A stretch of 64,000 nucleotides of DNA from Oenanthe sinensis (GCA_028671895.1 CM053809.1:4261501-4325500), one strand, 5' to 3'; positions 46,314-58,570 are shown, counted from the first letter of the stretch. Notes: generated by a model from the sequence alone, not told the origin. Program-made: numbers and translations.

Positions 46314-46504
46314 ATTTATAATAGACGAGGCCAAATTATATTCTAAATTTCTATTATGGTGCCATAAAAATTATAGATAGTTATCTATGTGTATATGAAA
46401 TTAATATAACTGACATATGAGTACTTAATATAGAGATCTAAAGCTGATATTTTACATATAAATGACAAGTGAAAAGAAAAAGTACTTTAATTTGATGAAA
46501 TAAA

Positions 46505-46710
46505 AAGAAAAGGCTTTTGTAACAAAAGAAAATGACTGGGCTGATGAGGATGATTCTGAAGAGGAAGAGTTCATCAATCTTGAACTTATGGCCAACCATG
46601 ATGAACAAGAAGCTAGTTCCTCTAGCAATCAGGTAATTTCTACAAATCTATCCGAGTTGTCTAAGGATGAATGTGTTGGTGAGATTACGAAGCTGTATGA
46701 ATAGTAATCA
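46505..46710 (+). pseudogene. Sirevirus gag tail fragment
   Basis: The plus strand reads KAFVTKENDWADEDDSEEEE, then FINLELMANHDEQEASSSSN, ending LSELSKDECVGEITKLYE before a TAG. It aligns with the acidic tail of B's first gag frame (KAYIVEGRSWDDTDSEEEE, residues about 412-430). No more of gag is present on either side: CACTA G ends just upstream and LTR J begins at about 46711. It may be the gag of element K, cut off by J. Confidence 0.82.
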
Positions 46711-48254
46711 TGATAACTCAATACTAGAACAGGACAGGTAAATAATACTACGTCTACACAGAAATCAGGAAGAAATGAAGACAAGGCAAATATAGTGAAT
46801 CATGATAGAAGAAGTTTTGAAGTCTACTACAGGTCACTAAGAGAAGTTCATTAATATGTTCAAGCCTCAGTGGAGAATAATGTGTAAAGACTTTCAGGGT
46901 TTCAGAAGTGTTGAAGATTCAGTATAAAAGTGTCACTAGAAAATTTCAGTGTACTAGCATTAATTGAAGATAGACAGTGTTAGAAGCATTGGAATCTGGA
47001 AGAATTGAAGACATGGTAAAGACAAAGGATTAAGAAGACTGCTGCAGTCTTGGAGTTATACTCACTGAAAGAAGTTCATTTGAATGTTCAAGTGTCAGCG
47101 CAAAAAAACTCCTCTAGGCGCAACAAAAAAATTCTAAGTACTTTCATGGTTCCTATATAAGGGAACAAGAGTGAAGGCTCAACAAAACACCTAGGCGCAA
47201 CAAAATACTTATGAATAAGTTTCTAAGTACTTTTGTTGTTCCTATACACTGCAAGCAATGTAGGAGGCAAAACAAAACAACTAGGTGCAACAAAATACTT
47301 ATGAATAAGTTTCTAAGTACTTTTGTTGTTCTTATACACTGCAAGCAATGTATGAAGCGCAACAAAATACCTAGGCACAACAAAATACTTATGAATAAGT
47401 TTTTAAGTATTTTTGTTGTTCCTATACACTGCAAGTAATGTAGCAGGCGCAACAAAACACCTTAGGCGCAACAAAATACTTGTGAATAAGTTTTTAAGTA
47501 ATTTTGTTATTCCTATACACTACAAGCACTCTATGAGGTGTAACAAAACTTTCCCTTAGGCGCAACAAAAGTTTTGTGGCTCCTATACACTGCTCTCACT
47601 CTACAAGCGCAACAAAAAGACTTAGCATTGTGAAAAATAAATCAATTTTAATTGATTTGAAAATTTTATACCATATATAAACAAAATGACGTGTTCATTT
47701 TAAAGAGTGTTATGGTTCGTCTCTTCCAATCAAGTCCCGGAGAAAAACACAACAAATAATATACAGAGGGGTCAAAAAAATCAAAGCTCTATCCATTACT
47801 CCTTACTGGAGTCTTTTATTAATGGCCGGATAAACCTTGTAATATTTTAAGGGTCATTATAAAATACTCCCGATAGTTAAATCCTTAGATAAAATTATAA
47901 ATACAAATATTGCTTAGGATTTGGCTTGTATATTTTTGTAGAATGAAAGAAGTAATTTGTTCTTTGGAAACCAGTTATATTTTTAACTGGGTGTAGCAAC
48001 CTCAGGGTTTATATACGAAAGATATATTCCCCGAAACTTGTCTCATTAAATTATTTGCTAATTTTCTAGAACATTAATGATTATTCATAAATATAGAAAA
48101 TTAGTAAGCCAACCTCCTAAACACTATTTACCTCATGAACTCGAACCCACTAACCGAACTCTAAATTATTTATCCGCAAAAGATTCGAAAAAAAAATTTA
48201 ATTGAGTGAGTATCGTATTCAACCCCCCCTTCTACGATACTTCGTGACCCAACA
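46711..48254 (+). repeat. 5' LTR of Sirevirus J
   Basis: The end is secure: CGTATTCAACCCCCCCTTCT, then CGATACTTCG and ACCCAACA, closely matching the tip of LTR B and followed by the primer-binding site. The start is less certain; TGATAACTCAATACTAG at 46711 gives 1544 bp, close to the length of LTR B. It contains a 90-bp minisatellite. Confidence 0.8.
47105..47640 (+). repeat. 90-bp minisatellite in LTR J
   Basis: Four good copies, marked by CAAAATACTT at 47201, 47291, 47381 and 47472, have a period of 90-91 bases and are flanked by degenerate partial copies. Each unit has one or two AGGCGCAACAAAA motifs, about nine in all. Confidence 0.93.
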
Positions 48255-48256
48255 TT

Positions 48257-48268
48257 TGGTATCAGAGT
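48257..48268 (+). other. primer-binding site of Sirevirus J
   Basis: TGGTATCAGAGT follows the LTR by two bases and matches the initiator-Met primer site except for the last base. Confidence 0.9.
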
Positions 48269-48354
48269 AGATTGATTGATATATAAATCAAGATTCACAA
48301 CTCAGTGACGCTCAGAGAGTCGAAGCTATTTGGACTACACAAGATTAGAGGACT

Positions 48355-48590
48355 TGATAAATAAATTTATTTTATAAATTTAAATTTTGATAAGTTTATT
48401 TTATATATTTATTTTTAATAAATTTATTTTATAAATTTAATTTAAATGAGTTTATTATTTAAACTTGAATAAGTTTATTTCATAAACTTAATTTAAATAA
48501 ATTTATTTTATAAATTTAATTTAAAATAAATCTATGATTTAAACTTAAGTAAATTTATTTTTATAACTTCAATATATTTATTTTGTCTAT
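48355..48590. repeat. AT-rich degenerate tandem repeat
   Basis: Variants of AAATTTATTTTATAAATTTA repeat about eight times between the primer-binding site and the gag remnant of J. Confidence 0.75.
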
Positions 48591-48879
48591 TTTAGGTTTA
48601 CAACATTTTAGCGTCACTCACACCATTTGTAATCTACTTCAAGTTTACATCTCAATTTAATTTTTATTTTAGATTTATTTATTTTTACAGAAAATTTAAA
48701 ATTCTCGAAAACTAAAATTTTTCTTAAGTATTAATTTACGATATTTTAATTTTTAATAAATTTCAAAATTCTTGAAAATTAATTTATTGTAAATTTTTAT
48801 TTTTGATTAATTTATTTTTCAAAGAAATTAAAAATTTTGTAAACTTAAATTTTTCTTAAATATTAATTCTAGGATGCTC

Positions 48880-51800
48880 AAGGAGTAGTAAATGAAGATT
48901 TTTTAAGGTATTGAAGACAACTAATATTGACTGAAGATTATCTAATGAAGTTAATTCTGGAACAGGTTGAAGAAGAAGTGGTACTAATTTTTTCAAAAGT
49001 CTACTCCATATGATCCCACTATTTATTTAGATGTCGGAAAAGAAGAGATTAATTTGGGTACAGTTTTTGGTTAATTTGAAGTGAACTTTTGGATGAAAAA
49101 TCTTAGGGGTTGAAGTAGTGAAGGAGAACAGACTGGACTACTTGGAATTTCAGTACAGTCTTTAAAAGTTATTCAACAGGGAGATTACAGGAAGTTCGTG
49201 CTAACATTACAGATCATCTAGAACACATGATTACAGCCAACAAAGATTTAAGGATACAACCACATTGTCTGTAAAAGAACTGTATGTGGTGAAGGCCTAT
49301 GAACTAGAACAAGAGCTGAAGAAGATAATATTTGGTAAAGTAGGTTGTTAGCATATCAACTATATTTGTGACCCAGGAACCAAATTTGATTAAAGTCAAG
49401 GTTGAGAACCTCTGAAAAGAAACGAAATGAACCAAAAAGCTGAATTGAATATGTTATAACTCAAGGTAGTGGTCAAGGTGTTGTATGTGAATTTGACACT
49501 CTGGAATATCTTGAGAACTAGACTGCAAGTCAAGCCTGCAGGGCAACAGGAAGTTCAGTGACATCAGATTCAGACGGAATCTCAATTCTAAATCTAAGGT
49601 CCTTACATATAGATTCCAAATAGGAGATTTTCAAGACCAGATCAAGAGACAGTTGCAAGACATGGATGATTTATATTTGAAAGACAAGATCAGGGGTTTG
49701 CTACACAGTTTGAAGAAGCCTGTACAAGCAAATGATGACAGACACTGTGTTGGGTTGAAGTAGGAATCTCAAGCATTAGTGAGGATGCTGCAAGGGAAAA
49801 CATTTGTCGATGAAGTTAAATGCAAGGTCGATTTTATCAGTGACAGTGATGAACCAAATGGATATCTGGCATCAATGACTAACACTAGATATGAATCACT
49901 AAGCACTTCACAGGTACACATTCCAACTAGTATATGTTTATCTAATTCAGAACTGTATGATTATTAGGAATTGAAATGTATTATATTCATGTCAGCATGT
50001 TAGCATCTTAGAACTTAAATGCTTAATAGATTGATAAGAATAAGATTGCATGCTAGGATTCATGAGTTTGATTAGTACATTTCATACTTGATTGTTTATG
50101 CAGTAAAATGAATATCTAGAATTAGATATGGTGTTCTAGATGGTTAGGTGTATCCCTGAACATTTGTTGGAACTTGATTTAAATCATATGTGATTTAATA
50201 CCTCTGCTAATGTTGTGAAAATTGCTAAATAGACAAACAGGTCATATATCAGATATTTTATATTTATTCTTATTATGATAAATGACTTGATAAATGTATG
50301 TGGAATTTGATACTGCTTATAATATTTTATTTCAAATATTCTGCATATTAAATTGTTTATGTGCTTATTTTCACATGATTTGCTCGTAATCACATAGTTG
50401 CACTTAAATGTCATGTCATATCATGTATTTCTTGTGAAGGAATAAAATATTAAAAGATGGTAAAATTATCTAAGTAGTCAGTAAAACTTGTAGATTTGAA
50501 GCTTAATCTAAAACTGACTTAGGTAATTAGAGATAGCTAAAATGTTAGACAACAACAGAAATGGATTAGACAGAATTAGTAATTAATTTGATATTTCTTC
50601 TATTCCATGTGCTTTTAGAAAATTATTGAATATTTATAAATCTTCTTGACATATGGCTAAAGTAGATAATATTAAATTTTCTAATATGTATAACATGCCC
50701 GAATTGCATAATTCTTATCTATAATGTGTTGAAGCTGAATGTTTACCATGTGTTCTTATTTCCATGCTTATTCGTTTAAATTTGAAAATGCACATCTTAG
50801 GACTTGCATACTCTTAGGCAAAGCATGTTTAAGAATCATAATAGGGTAAAGACTGCTTGTCCACCTTAAGTTAGGTTGGAATCACTAGTCTCATAGCCTT
50901 AAGACTACTTTGTCAAGGCTGCTGTAAATGAGAAGTGATCAGTCAAAGATAAGTTTGTGCATGTTAAGGTTGAAGCTGTTGTTACCACTATTTTAAAGGA
51001 ATATCTCTAATCCATCTAGACTCAATTGAAGTTGAGTACCAAGAAGCTTAATCATTTGTGATTGCAGAGTATGTAACAAAAGAAAAAAGTTATGTGACTT
51101 CATGACATTTATTTCATGAGGCATGTGATTACGATTGAAGTTTTACTATCACAGTTGTTTAGAAAGCCTGCCCAATGGTAACCTTTGGAGATGATAGCAA
51201 AGGATGTACAAGGGATTTTGCTATCATGTTTTTGAAATTGTCATTAATGAAAGCATCTTTCTCGTCAACAGACTTAAGCACTATCTACAGGGCACCAGGG
51301 AATTCTTTGTCAAGGGTTTTCTGGAAAAGCATTGAAAAGGAAATGTGTTTGATTTGAAGCAAGAAAGATGGAAGCTCACTCAACTGAGAGTGAGGAATTT
51401 TATTCGTAGCTGACATGAAGCTTGTATGCAAAGGTGAAGTGAACTTTTCAGTAAAGCTTCATCAGTAAAGAGTTAGCTATGACATCGAAACCTCTCACAC
51501 TATGAACAATACAATGGATTCTCCGATAAAGATGAAATTGGTGAGAGGACTGCTTCATTTGGAATTCTATCTAGAAGGACATTTTGAAGCATGTCATATA
51601 AGAAAGTCAATAAAAATATCACACTGAAGCAAATTATGTCATGGAAGAAATATGCTTAGTGGTGGTTGATGACAACCCTAGTTACAAGTTGGTGATATTC
51701 GTTCATTCAACAAATAATATATCACAGATCATGATTGATCACATCAGTTAGATCAAGTTGGAAGCAATTAAAACAACATGTTAGTTTAATCAACAAAGAT

Positions 51801-53950
51801 CATGAATACATCATATGAGTTAATGGCCAACCAGAAGCAAACACTGAAGCTCTTTCGTGTGTTTGGAGGAAATTGATATTTATTAAAGATTTATATGAGT
51901 ATCTTGACAAGTTTGAAGTTAAGGCCCATGGAACAATTTTCCTCGGCTACTCATTAAAGTCGAAAGCTTTCAAGGCCTAAATGATGTAAAACTAGAAGGC
52001 GATTAAAAATCTGAATGTATCATCCAACTATACCAATCTCCCAAGAATTCAAATGAAAGACTATTCTGAATCTTTGAAGTTTGACATCCCACCAGAGTAA
52101 AATTCAGATATTAATGTTGAAACTGAGGTTGCAGAAGGAATCAATGATAATGATGGTGATTCAGATCCTATTAGTGGAAATGGTAGTGAATCTACATAAT
52201 TCGTGAACTTTAGTAGAATCTACATAATACGGTGAAGGATCTTCAACACATTCTAGCAGTAACTTAGGGGGAGCAAATAAAAGAAGGATCTACTATTCGT
52301 ACTCAACACAATGAAGATCAAAAGAATTCATCAAGAACATATCTACCAAGACAAAAGGTTTGAAGACAAAGTCAATCCTGGAGTCTAGTTCTTAATAAGC
52401 CAAATTATTGAGTAAAGGCTATAAGTGCTAATCAAAACGAACATATATTTTTTGGGATCTAACATTTGGAATCCCAAAGAATACTGAAGAAGAACTGATT
52501 GATTCAGATTGAGTAATTGCAATGCAAGATGATCTCAATCAGTTCGAAGGCAAAAATTTACTGAAGCTGGAACCCTGACCACAAGACGAAGCTGAAATTG
52601 GTACAGTAAGTGTTTGCAAAAACTGGAGGATTATTGGCATTGTTATGAGGGACAAAGCTAAACTGGTTGCTACAGGTTACTATAAAGTAGAAGGTATCGA
52701 TGATGATGGAAACAGAATCTTCGGGAATTTCAAGATTAAACAGCTAGCACCAGTGACGAGACATGATCATATTAGGGGTGAACAAGTTGATGACCTAACA
52801 ATAAGATATCCTAGTACATGTTGAGCATTCAAGCATGAATATCTATCAGATGAATGTGAACAAGTGCACTCCTGAATGGTGAGTTAGAAGTTGAAGTCGA
52901 TGTACAACATTTCTTGGAATTTAAAGTTGCAGATCATTGGAATTTGTATATCATTCTCTTCCCAAGCTCTCTATGACAGAGGTAGGGATTCAAGTAAATC
53001 GTCAAGGACATGGTATGACACTCTAACTACTAATTACCTGAAAATGATTTTGGTAGCACATATCTCTCTAAGAATACAAGGCACACACTTAAAGTAATAT
53101 TAGTGCAAGTATACCATGATTGTATTATATGCGGGTCTACTAAAAAAACTTGTGCAAGAGATATTTTACTAAGTAAATGCAGAGTTGGTACAAGATGAGC
53201 ATGTTGGAAGAGTTGTAATTCGTTTTGGATTATAATTAATTCAAAAGAATGATGGCAATTAAAGTAAGTCAAAGATATTTTGAAGATACGCAATTTGGAA
53301 GATTCTAGACCTGCCAAAACTTCTTGACAACGAACCACTAAGCTTGATCAGGGCAAATCAGGTATATGAACTGAAGTGACAAGCTATAAAGGTATGATCA
53401 GCTCATTACTTATTCAAGTACATGTAGACTATATATTTTATTCTTGATGTGCCTATGTGCAAGTTTCCAAGTAGATACTAGATAATCTTATCTTATAGCT
53501 AAGTTATGAATTGTTAGATATCTTAGGGGATCATCAATTCTTAGAATCAGGTACCCTAAAGATAATAGATTTAACCTAATTGACTATATAGATATAGATG
53601 ATGCAAGTTGTAAAAAAGACATGGAAGTAATTCCTAGAAGCTGTCAATTTCCTGGAAGAAGTTGATTTCTTGCTGAAATGAGAAGTAGCACTCAATACAC
53701 AGTTGTAGCAAAGGCGGAAATTAAAACAACCTGTGAATGTGATCTCTGATCTTCTTTTTTTTGGAAACTTCTTCAACTCTAATGACTATGCTGGATATTC
53801 TCAACACCACGTATGGAACAAGCTCATGGACACCAGGTATCATTTCTTTCGAGAGTTGTCCTTAGTAGAATAACTTGCAGATCTTTGTTAAATAACTTGA
53901 TGAATTTATTTTATCTAAGTTGGTTAGTGAACTTAGGATATTATTTATGT
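48880..53950 (+). pseudogene. Sirevirus J gag-pol remnants
   Basis: Gag traces occupy about 48880-50000; the acidic tail is the open stretch 49779-49967 (VDFISDSDEPNGYLASMT). Coiled-coil and knuckle regions are barely readable to 51000. The protease region is marked by VTFGDDSKGC at 51178. The integrase end shows YELMANQKQTLKLF near 51810. RT begins near 52510 (VIAMQDDLNQFEG), and an altered RNase H covers about 53510-53930 (SCQFPGRS and a final LVNLGYYL-type block). Almost every 50 codons holds a stop. The layout parallels B domain by domain. Confidence 0.82.
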
Positions 53951-53959
53951 GCATATTTG

Positions 53960-54850
53960 TTAGAAATCTCATCTGCAAGGAATTCTTAAATGAGTTCACA
54001 AGTATTAAATTATTAATATTTAAAGGACTTGTGAATTTATTTGAAATCCGGTACCTCTTACTTTTTACTATTAGTTTAATTATCTTACTTACAATGTTAT
54101 ATGCATATGTGGTAGTTAAATGATTTAGCATAATATAGCAGCATAATTATTTGTATATTAAATATTTGATGAATATTAGTCAATGATATCTTGTTTAATT
54201 GCTCTGAGATTTTTAAATATTTTATTATAAATAATTGTGATACTTTTGGTATTAGTGACAATATTTAGAATTTATGTTCTAAGTAAATAATGCATATTTT
54301 AAAAATCACTAATATTGAAAGCCGAAATATTTTCTGAGTTATGTGTATAAAATTCTCAATATTTTATATACTTGGGAAATATTTCTAAATTTGATTTTAT
54401 TTGCAATGAGTTGTAATTAGGAACACAAATATTAAATGTCAATATTTAAAGTACTTGTGAATTTCTATTCAACTATTTTCTCGAGCTTACTTATATCAAT
54501 AATAATTGTTATGAGTATAATTGTAAGATGTTAGAGTGACAATTATTAGATATAGCGTAGGAAGTTAGATGTTAATATTCAATCCTATGAATATTTAATA
54601 TTTAGAGAAATTATTTTATCTTATTAAAACTATGAATTGAAGCAATTCAATGATTATTAGTTTCATAATTCTGATATGATAAAATATTAGAAGCATAATT
54701 TATTCTATTTTGAAATTATTGATAAATATCAAATAATGATATTTTGTTAATGTTTCCGTATAATTAATTGTGATATTTTTAATATTAGTGATAATACATG
54801 TTATTTATTTGAAATCACTAACAATAAAAGTATGTCTAAATGTTTATTGT
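53960..54850 (+). repeat. duplicated hairpin-bearing module after pol in J
   Basis: Two diverged copies start near 53985 and 54410. Copy 1 has TTCACAAGT (53995-54003) and ACTTGTGAA (54027-54035) with a 23-base loop; copy 2 keeps the right arm (54453-54461) and a damaged left arm. A second inverted repeat, TATTAGTGA ... TCACTAATA, also occurs twice (54250/54306 and 54783/54825). The copies are offset by about 430-530 bases. Confidence 0.75.
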
Positions 54851-55267
54851 TCTACTGAATAATTGCCACATGTTATTTGATTTATTTATTCATGTCGGTG
54901 GTAACTATTTAGTATTACATAAGTATTACTATTAGTTTTCTTTCTTTAACTGAATTTTAAACCTGAATGTATTGAAAGAAATTTCTTTTCTATTTCTTTT
55001 TCAAAATGTTTTATCCTACAATACATTAACTTTCTATCAGTTTTAGATAAGAAAACTTCAAAAAAAATTCAAAACTTCTCTTTTAAAAATCTTTTGATTT
55101 ACAGTCCTTCTTTGATTTCTAAAACATAGGGTGTGAATCAATTTTTCTTGAGGATAATTTTTCTCCAATCTCAAAATCTTTTATCCTCTCTCAAAAGCTT
55201 ATTTTAAATGTTATATTTTCAAAACCGTTTTCTCTCTTAATTTTTCCTTTAAAGTGACAGAAATTTT
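54851..55267. other. unassigned stretch before Sirevirus K
   Basis: AT-rich sequence with T-rich runs and no domain. It contains the transition from J's post-pol leader to K's pol, with no LTR tip visible. Confidence 0.5.
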
Positions 55268-55289
55268 GTGACTGTTATTTTATTCAGAG

Positions 55290-56660
55290 AAATTGTTTTT
55301 AACCTTGCAGATTCAATGACTTATCTACTCTCAGAGGCAAGTATAAATGAGAGTTTGTTATGGCACAAGAAATTAGCTCACTTAAATTTGAAGGCCATGA
55401 ATCATTTGGTCAAGAAAAATCAAGTGATAGGATTATCACAGATTAAATTTATTAAAGATGGACTATGTGATACTTGTCAAAAAGGTAAACAAAGAAAGGG
55501 ATCATTCAAGTCAAAATTGGAATCATCAATTAAGAAACCACTTGAGTAGTTACACATGGATTTGTTTGGTTCTGTAAACATCATGTCCATTGCAAAGAAA
55601 AAGTATGCTCTAGTCATTGTGGATGACTTTTCAAGATTCTCATGTACTTATTTCTTGCTTTCAAAGACGAAGCAAGTGAGCTCATCATCAAGAACATCAA
55701 AGAAGTTGAGAAAAGTCTTGGATTGGATGTTAAAAAATAAAAAGTGACAATGGAACAGAATTCAAGAATTTTATAATGAAAGAGTTTTGTGAAGTTAAAG
55801 GGATCATACATACTTTCTCTGCACCAGGAACTCCTCAACAAAATGGGGTAGTTGAAAGGAAAAATAGGACACTAATTGAAGCAGCTAGAACAATGTTGGA
55901 AGATGCAAATCTACCAACCTATTTCTGGGCTGAGGCCATAAATGCAGCATGTTATATACAAAACATTTCCTTAGTAAATCAGGCTCAAGGAAACACTCCA
56001 TATCAATTGATCCAGAAAGACAAAAAGCCAAAAGTGGGGTTTCTTCATGTCTTTGGTTGTAAATGTTATGTTCTGAGAAATCAAGGTGAAAAACTTGGTA
56101 AGTTTGAAGCCAATGATGATGAAGCCATATTTGTTGGGTATGTATTATCAAGCATAACCTAAAAAGTCTATAATCTTAGACTACACATTGTTATGGAATC
56201 TGTACATATTGTTTTTGATGATAAAAAGATTCAAGGCTTGTTTGATGAAGGAAATCATGCCACACTGCAATTTGAAAATAAATCCAATGTAATAAATAAA
56301 TAAAGTGATGAAGAAGTGATTCCAGTAAATTCACAAGTACTCAGAAACCCAATATCAATTGATGTCACAACATCAATGGATAATTTATCGGTTGATAGAC
56401 ATCCATCGATTGATAATTCATCAATTGATAATCCTTCAATGGATAATCAACACTCTACATCAAGGGTATCCAATTCAGGGGGAGGGTTTCAAAATTAATT
56501 TTCAAATTCAAACCAACATGAGTATAACAACAATGACAATGAAGCTTCATCAACAAGAGGCATTTACCTCCACAAAAAATAGACAAAAAGTCATCCATTT
56601 GAGTTAATCATTGGAAATGCAGAAGATGGTGTCAAGACAAGGAGTGCTACTCAAAATGAG
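55290..56660 (+). pseudogene. Sirevirus K integrase and hinge
   Basis: The pre-integrase domain reads LLWHKKLAHLNLKAMNHLV, then GLCDTCQKGK; a TAG at 55547 follows. The core has HMDLFGS with the first Asp, a frameshift near 55740 before the expected SDNGTEF motif (readable in another frame), then APGTPQQNGVVERKNRT with the Glu and PTYFWAEAINAACYIQN. The C-terminal part includes HVFGCKCYVLRNQ and stops near 56160. The hinge to RT holds a run of (S/M)(I/V)DN repeats encoded by the element's short motif. Confidence 0.92.
56370..56450 (+). repeat. ATC(A/G)AT(T/G)GATAA motif copies inside the K hinge
   Basis: Six to seven copies of the short motif lie in the coding frame and give repeated IDN/MDN tripeptides. 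The same motif fills the K leader and LTR. Confidence 0.87.
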
Positions 56661-56663
56661 TAT

Positions 56664-58225
56664 ATGTATAGAAGCTTCCTATCTAAAGAAGAACCTAAAA
56701 GAGTTGAAGAAGATCTCAAGGATCTTGATTGGGTATTGGTTATGCAAGAAGAACTCAATCAATTTGAAAGAAATAAAGTATGGAAGTTGGTGCCCAAACC
56801 AAAGGACAGATATGTAATTGGTACAAAATGGGTATTTAGGAACAAGTTGGATGAAACTAGTACTATGACTAGAAACAAGGCAAGCCTTGTGGCAAAGGGC
56901 TATTCAAAAGAAAACGGAATTGATTTTGATGAGACCTTTGCACCAGTTGCAAGATTGGAAGCAATCAGGATTTTTTTAGCCTATGCTGCACATGCTAATT
57001 TCAAAGTCTACCAGATGGATGTGAAGAGTGAATTTTTGAATGGGATTTTAGGAGAAGAATTCTATGTGGAACAATCTCCTGGTTTTGAAGATCCAAATTT
57101 CCCTCACTTTGTCTACTATCTACTCAAAGAATTCTATGGCTTAAAACAAGCACCAAGGGCCTGGTGTGACACTTTATCTTAGTTTCTCATTGAGATTCAC
57201 TTCACAAGAGGTACTGTAGATAAAACTTTATTTCATAAAAATTTTAATGGCTCAGTTATTCTTGTTCAAATTTATGTGGATGATATTATATTTGGCTCAA
57301 CAGATGAGGGACTTTACAAAATGTTTGTGAAATTAATGCAAAGTAAGTATGAAATGAGTATGATGGGAGGGCTTACCTACTTTCTTGTTTTTCTAGTCAA
57401 ACAAGTTAATGATGGTATTTTTTTAAATCAAACTAAGTACATTCATTACTTGTGAAAGAAATTTGACTTAAGTGAATCTTCTTCTGTAAAAACTCACATG
57501 GCCACTATTACTAAACTTTAATTGAATACTAAGGAAGCTAAAGTGGAAAAATCAAGTTATAGAGGCATGGTAGGCTCACTTTTATACTTAACTATTAGTG
57601 GGCCAGATATAATATTCTCTACATGTTTGTGTGCTAGATTTAATGGTAATCCTAGATAATCTCATTTAGTGGCTATTAAGAGAACTTTTAAATATCTCAA
57701 GGGTACACTAAATTTAGGTATTTGGCATCCTAGAGATTATGATTTTGATCTAATTGGCTACTTAAATGCAGATTATGCAGGTTGCAAAATAGACAGGAAA
57801 AGTACAACAAGAACCTGTCAATTTCTAGGAAACAAACTTGTGTCATGGTTTAGCAAAAAGCAACACTCAGTATCAACTTCAAATGTAGAAGCTGAGTACA
57901 TTGTTGTTGGAAGTTGCTATGCACAAATATTATGGATGAGGAATCAATTATATGAATATGGGTTAAATATGAACAAGATTCATATTTTCTGTGATAATAC
58001 AAGTGTCATGGCCATAACTGAGAATCCTGTGCAACATTTAAGAACCAAACACATTGACATAAGGTATCATTTCATTAAGGAACATGTAATGAATGGTACA
58101 GTGGAATTATATTTTGTCCCTAGTGAACGACTTGCAGACATTTCTACCAAACCTCTAGATGAATATAATTTTAATAGATTAGTCTGTAAGTTAGGTATGC
58201 TCAATTTTACTTACAATTATAAAAG
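56664..58225 (+). pseudogene. Sirevirus K reverse transcriptase and RNase H
   Basis: RT starts with FLSKEEPKRVEEDL, then IGTKWVFRNKLDE, GYSKENGIDFDETFAPVARL and YGLKQAPRAW. A TAG at 57180 breaks it. The catalytic YVDD is at 57273-57284 (QIYVDDIIFGST). More stops occur near 57455, 57520 and 57657. RNase H shows GYLNADYAGCKIDRKS, where the first catalytic Asp of the GYTDSD motif is Asn, then EAEYIVVGS, FCDNTSV and KHIDIRYHFIKEHV, ending LADISTKPLDE. Wording follows RT and RNase H of B closely. Confidence 0.93.
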
Positions 58226-58279
58226 TGTCTGTCAAGTTTTGTTTAGCATTATGCAGCCATTGTTCATATTTATCTGTTG

Positions 58280-58570
58280 AAGCTATGTGATCAATACATA
58301 AATGTGTTAATCATCAATGGATATTTTTCAGCCATCAATGGATATATTTAATCAACTGATAAAATATATACCTATCGATGGATATTTATCCATCGACAGA
58401 TAATTACCCTGGTAATTGCCTATCGATTGATGAATTATTTATTACTCAATGGATATGATTACCAATCAATCATAATGGAATTTCTATCAATTCTAAACAT
58501 CTGTTGATTAACTCACAGCCATTGATACTCTATTCTATCCATCGATAAATAAATATATATCTGTATTTAT
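58280..58570. repeat. ATCGATGGATA motif array in the K leader
   Basis: About twelve copies of TC(A/G)AT(G/T)GATA occur between RNase H and the env-like ATG. Both orientations are present, including the close inverted pair TATCGATGGATA / TATCCATCGA near 58375-58395. Confidence 0.87.

Larger units (their letters stand above)
11589..46490 (-). mobile_element. CACTA element G with Ulp1-type gene, split by nested insertions
   Basis: The left end reads TACTACTAAAAA (CACTACTAAAAA with C to T), followed by dense subterminal repeats. Pieces of one minus-strand gene appear at 45457-46313 and 17083-17959. The element is interrupted by H and by copia A, whose AAATA target duplication lets the exon resume exactly. 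The right end is missing: no TTTTTAGTAGTG-like terminus is seen before the gag fragment at 46505, so G is truncated, and 46490 is an approximate border. Its own sequence within the window is about 3.1 kb in three pieces (11589-12595, 16894-17959, 45457-46490). Confidence 0.75.
46711..55260 (+). mobile_element. Sirevirus J, strongly decayed, 3' end missing
   Basis: A 5' LTR, primer-binding site, remnants of gag, protease, integrase, RT and RNase H, and a post-pol leader appear in Sirevirus order. Every domain is riddled with stops and shifts. No polypurine tract or 3' LTR is found before the pol of K begins at 55268. The 55260 border is therefore approximate and probably a deletion junction. 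Confidence 0.8.

Noticed and set aside
11586..46490. Clean CACTA G insertion into E with a GTG target duplication
   Set aside because: Only the left side can be read. E does not resume on the far side, so the duplication cannot be confirmed.
47153..47455. Open frames on both strands with repeated peptide sequence
   Set aside because: They are a by-product of a 90-bp minisatellite, whose unit length is a multiple of three and so keeps frames open.
47105..47640. CRISPR-like repeat and spacer pattern
   Set aside because: The repeats are contiguous 90-bp units without unique spacers, lie in a plant LTR and have no cas genes.
53985..54580. Duplicated module as tips of a missing 3' LTR of J
   Set aside because: The copies match B's post-pol leader, not any LTR tip, and lack the pyrimidine-rich end and a polypurine tract.
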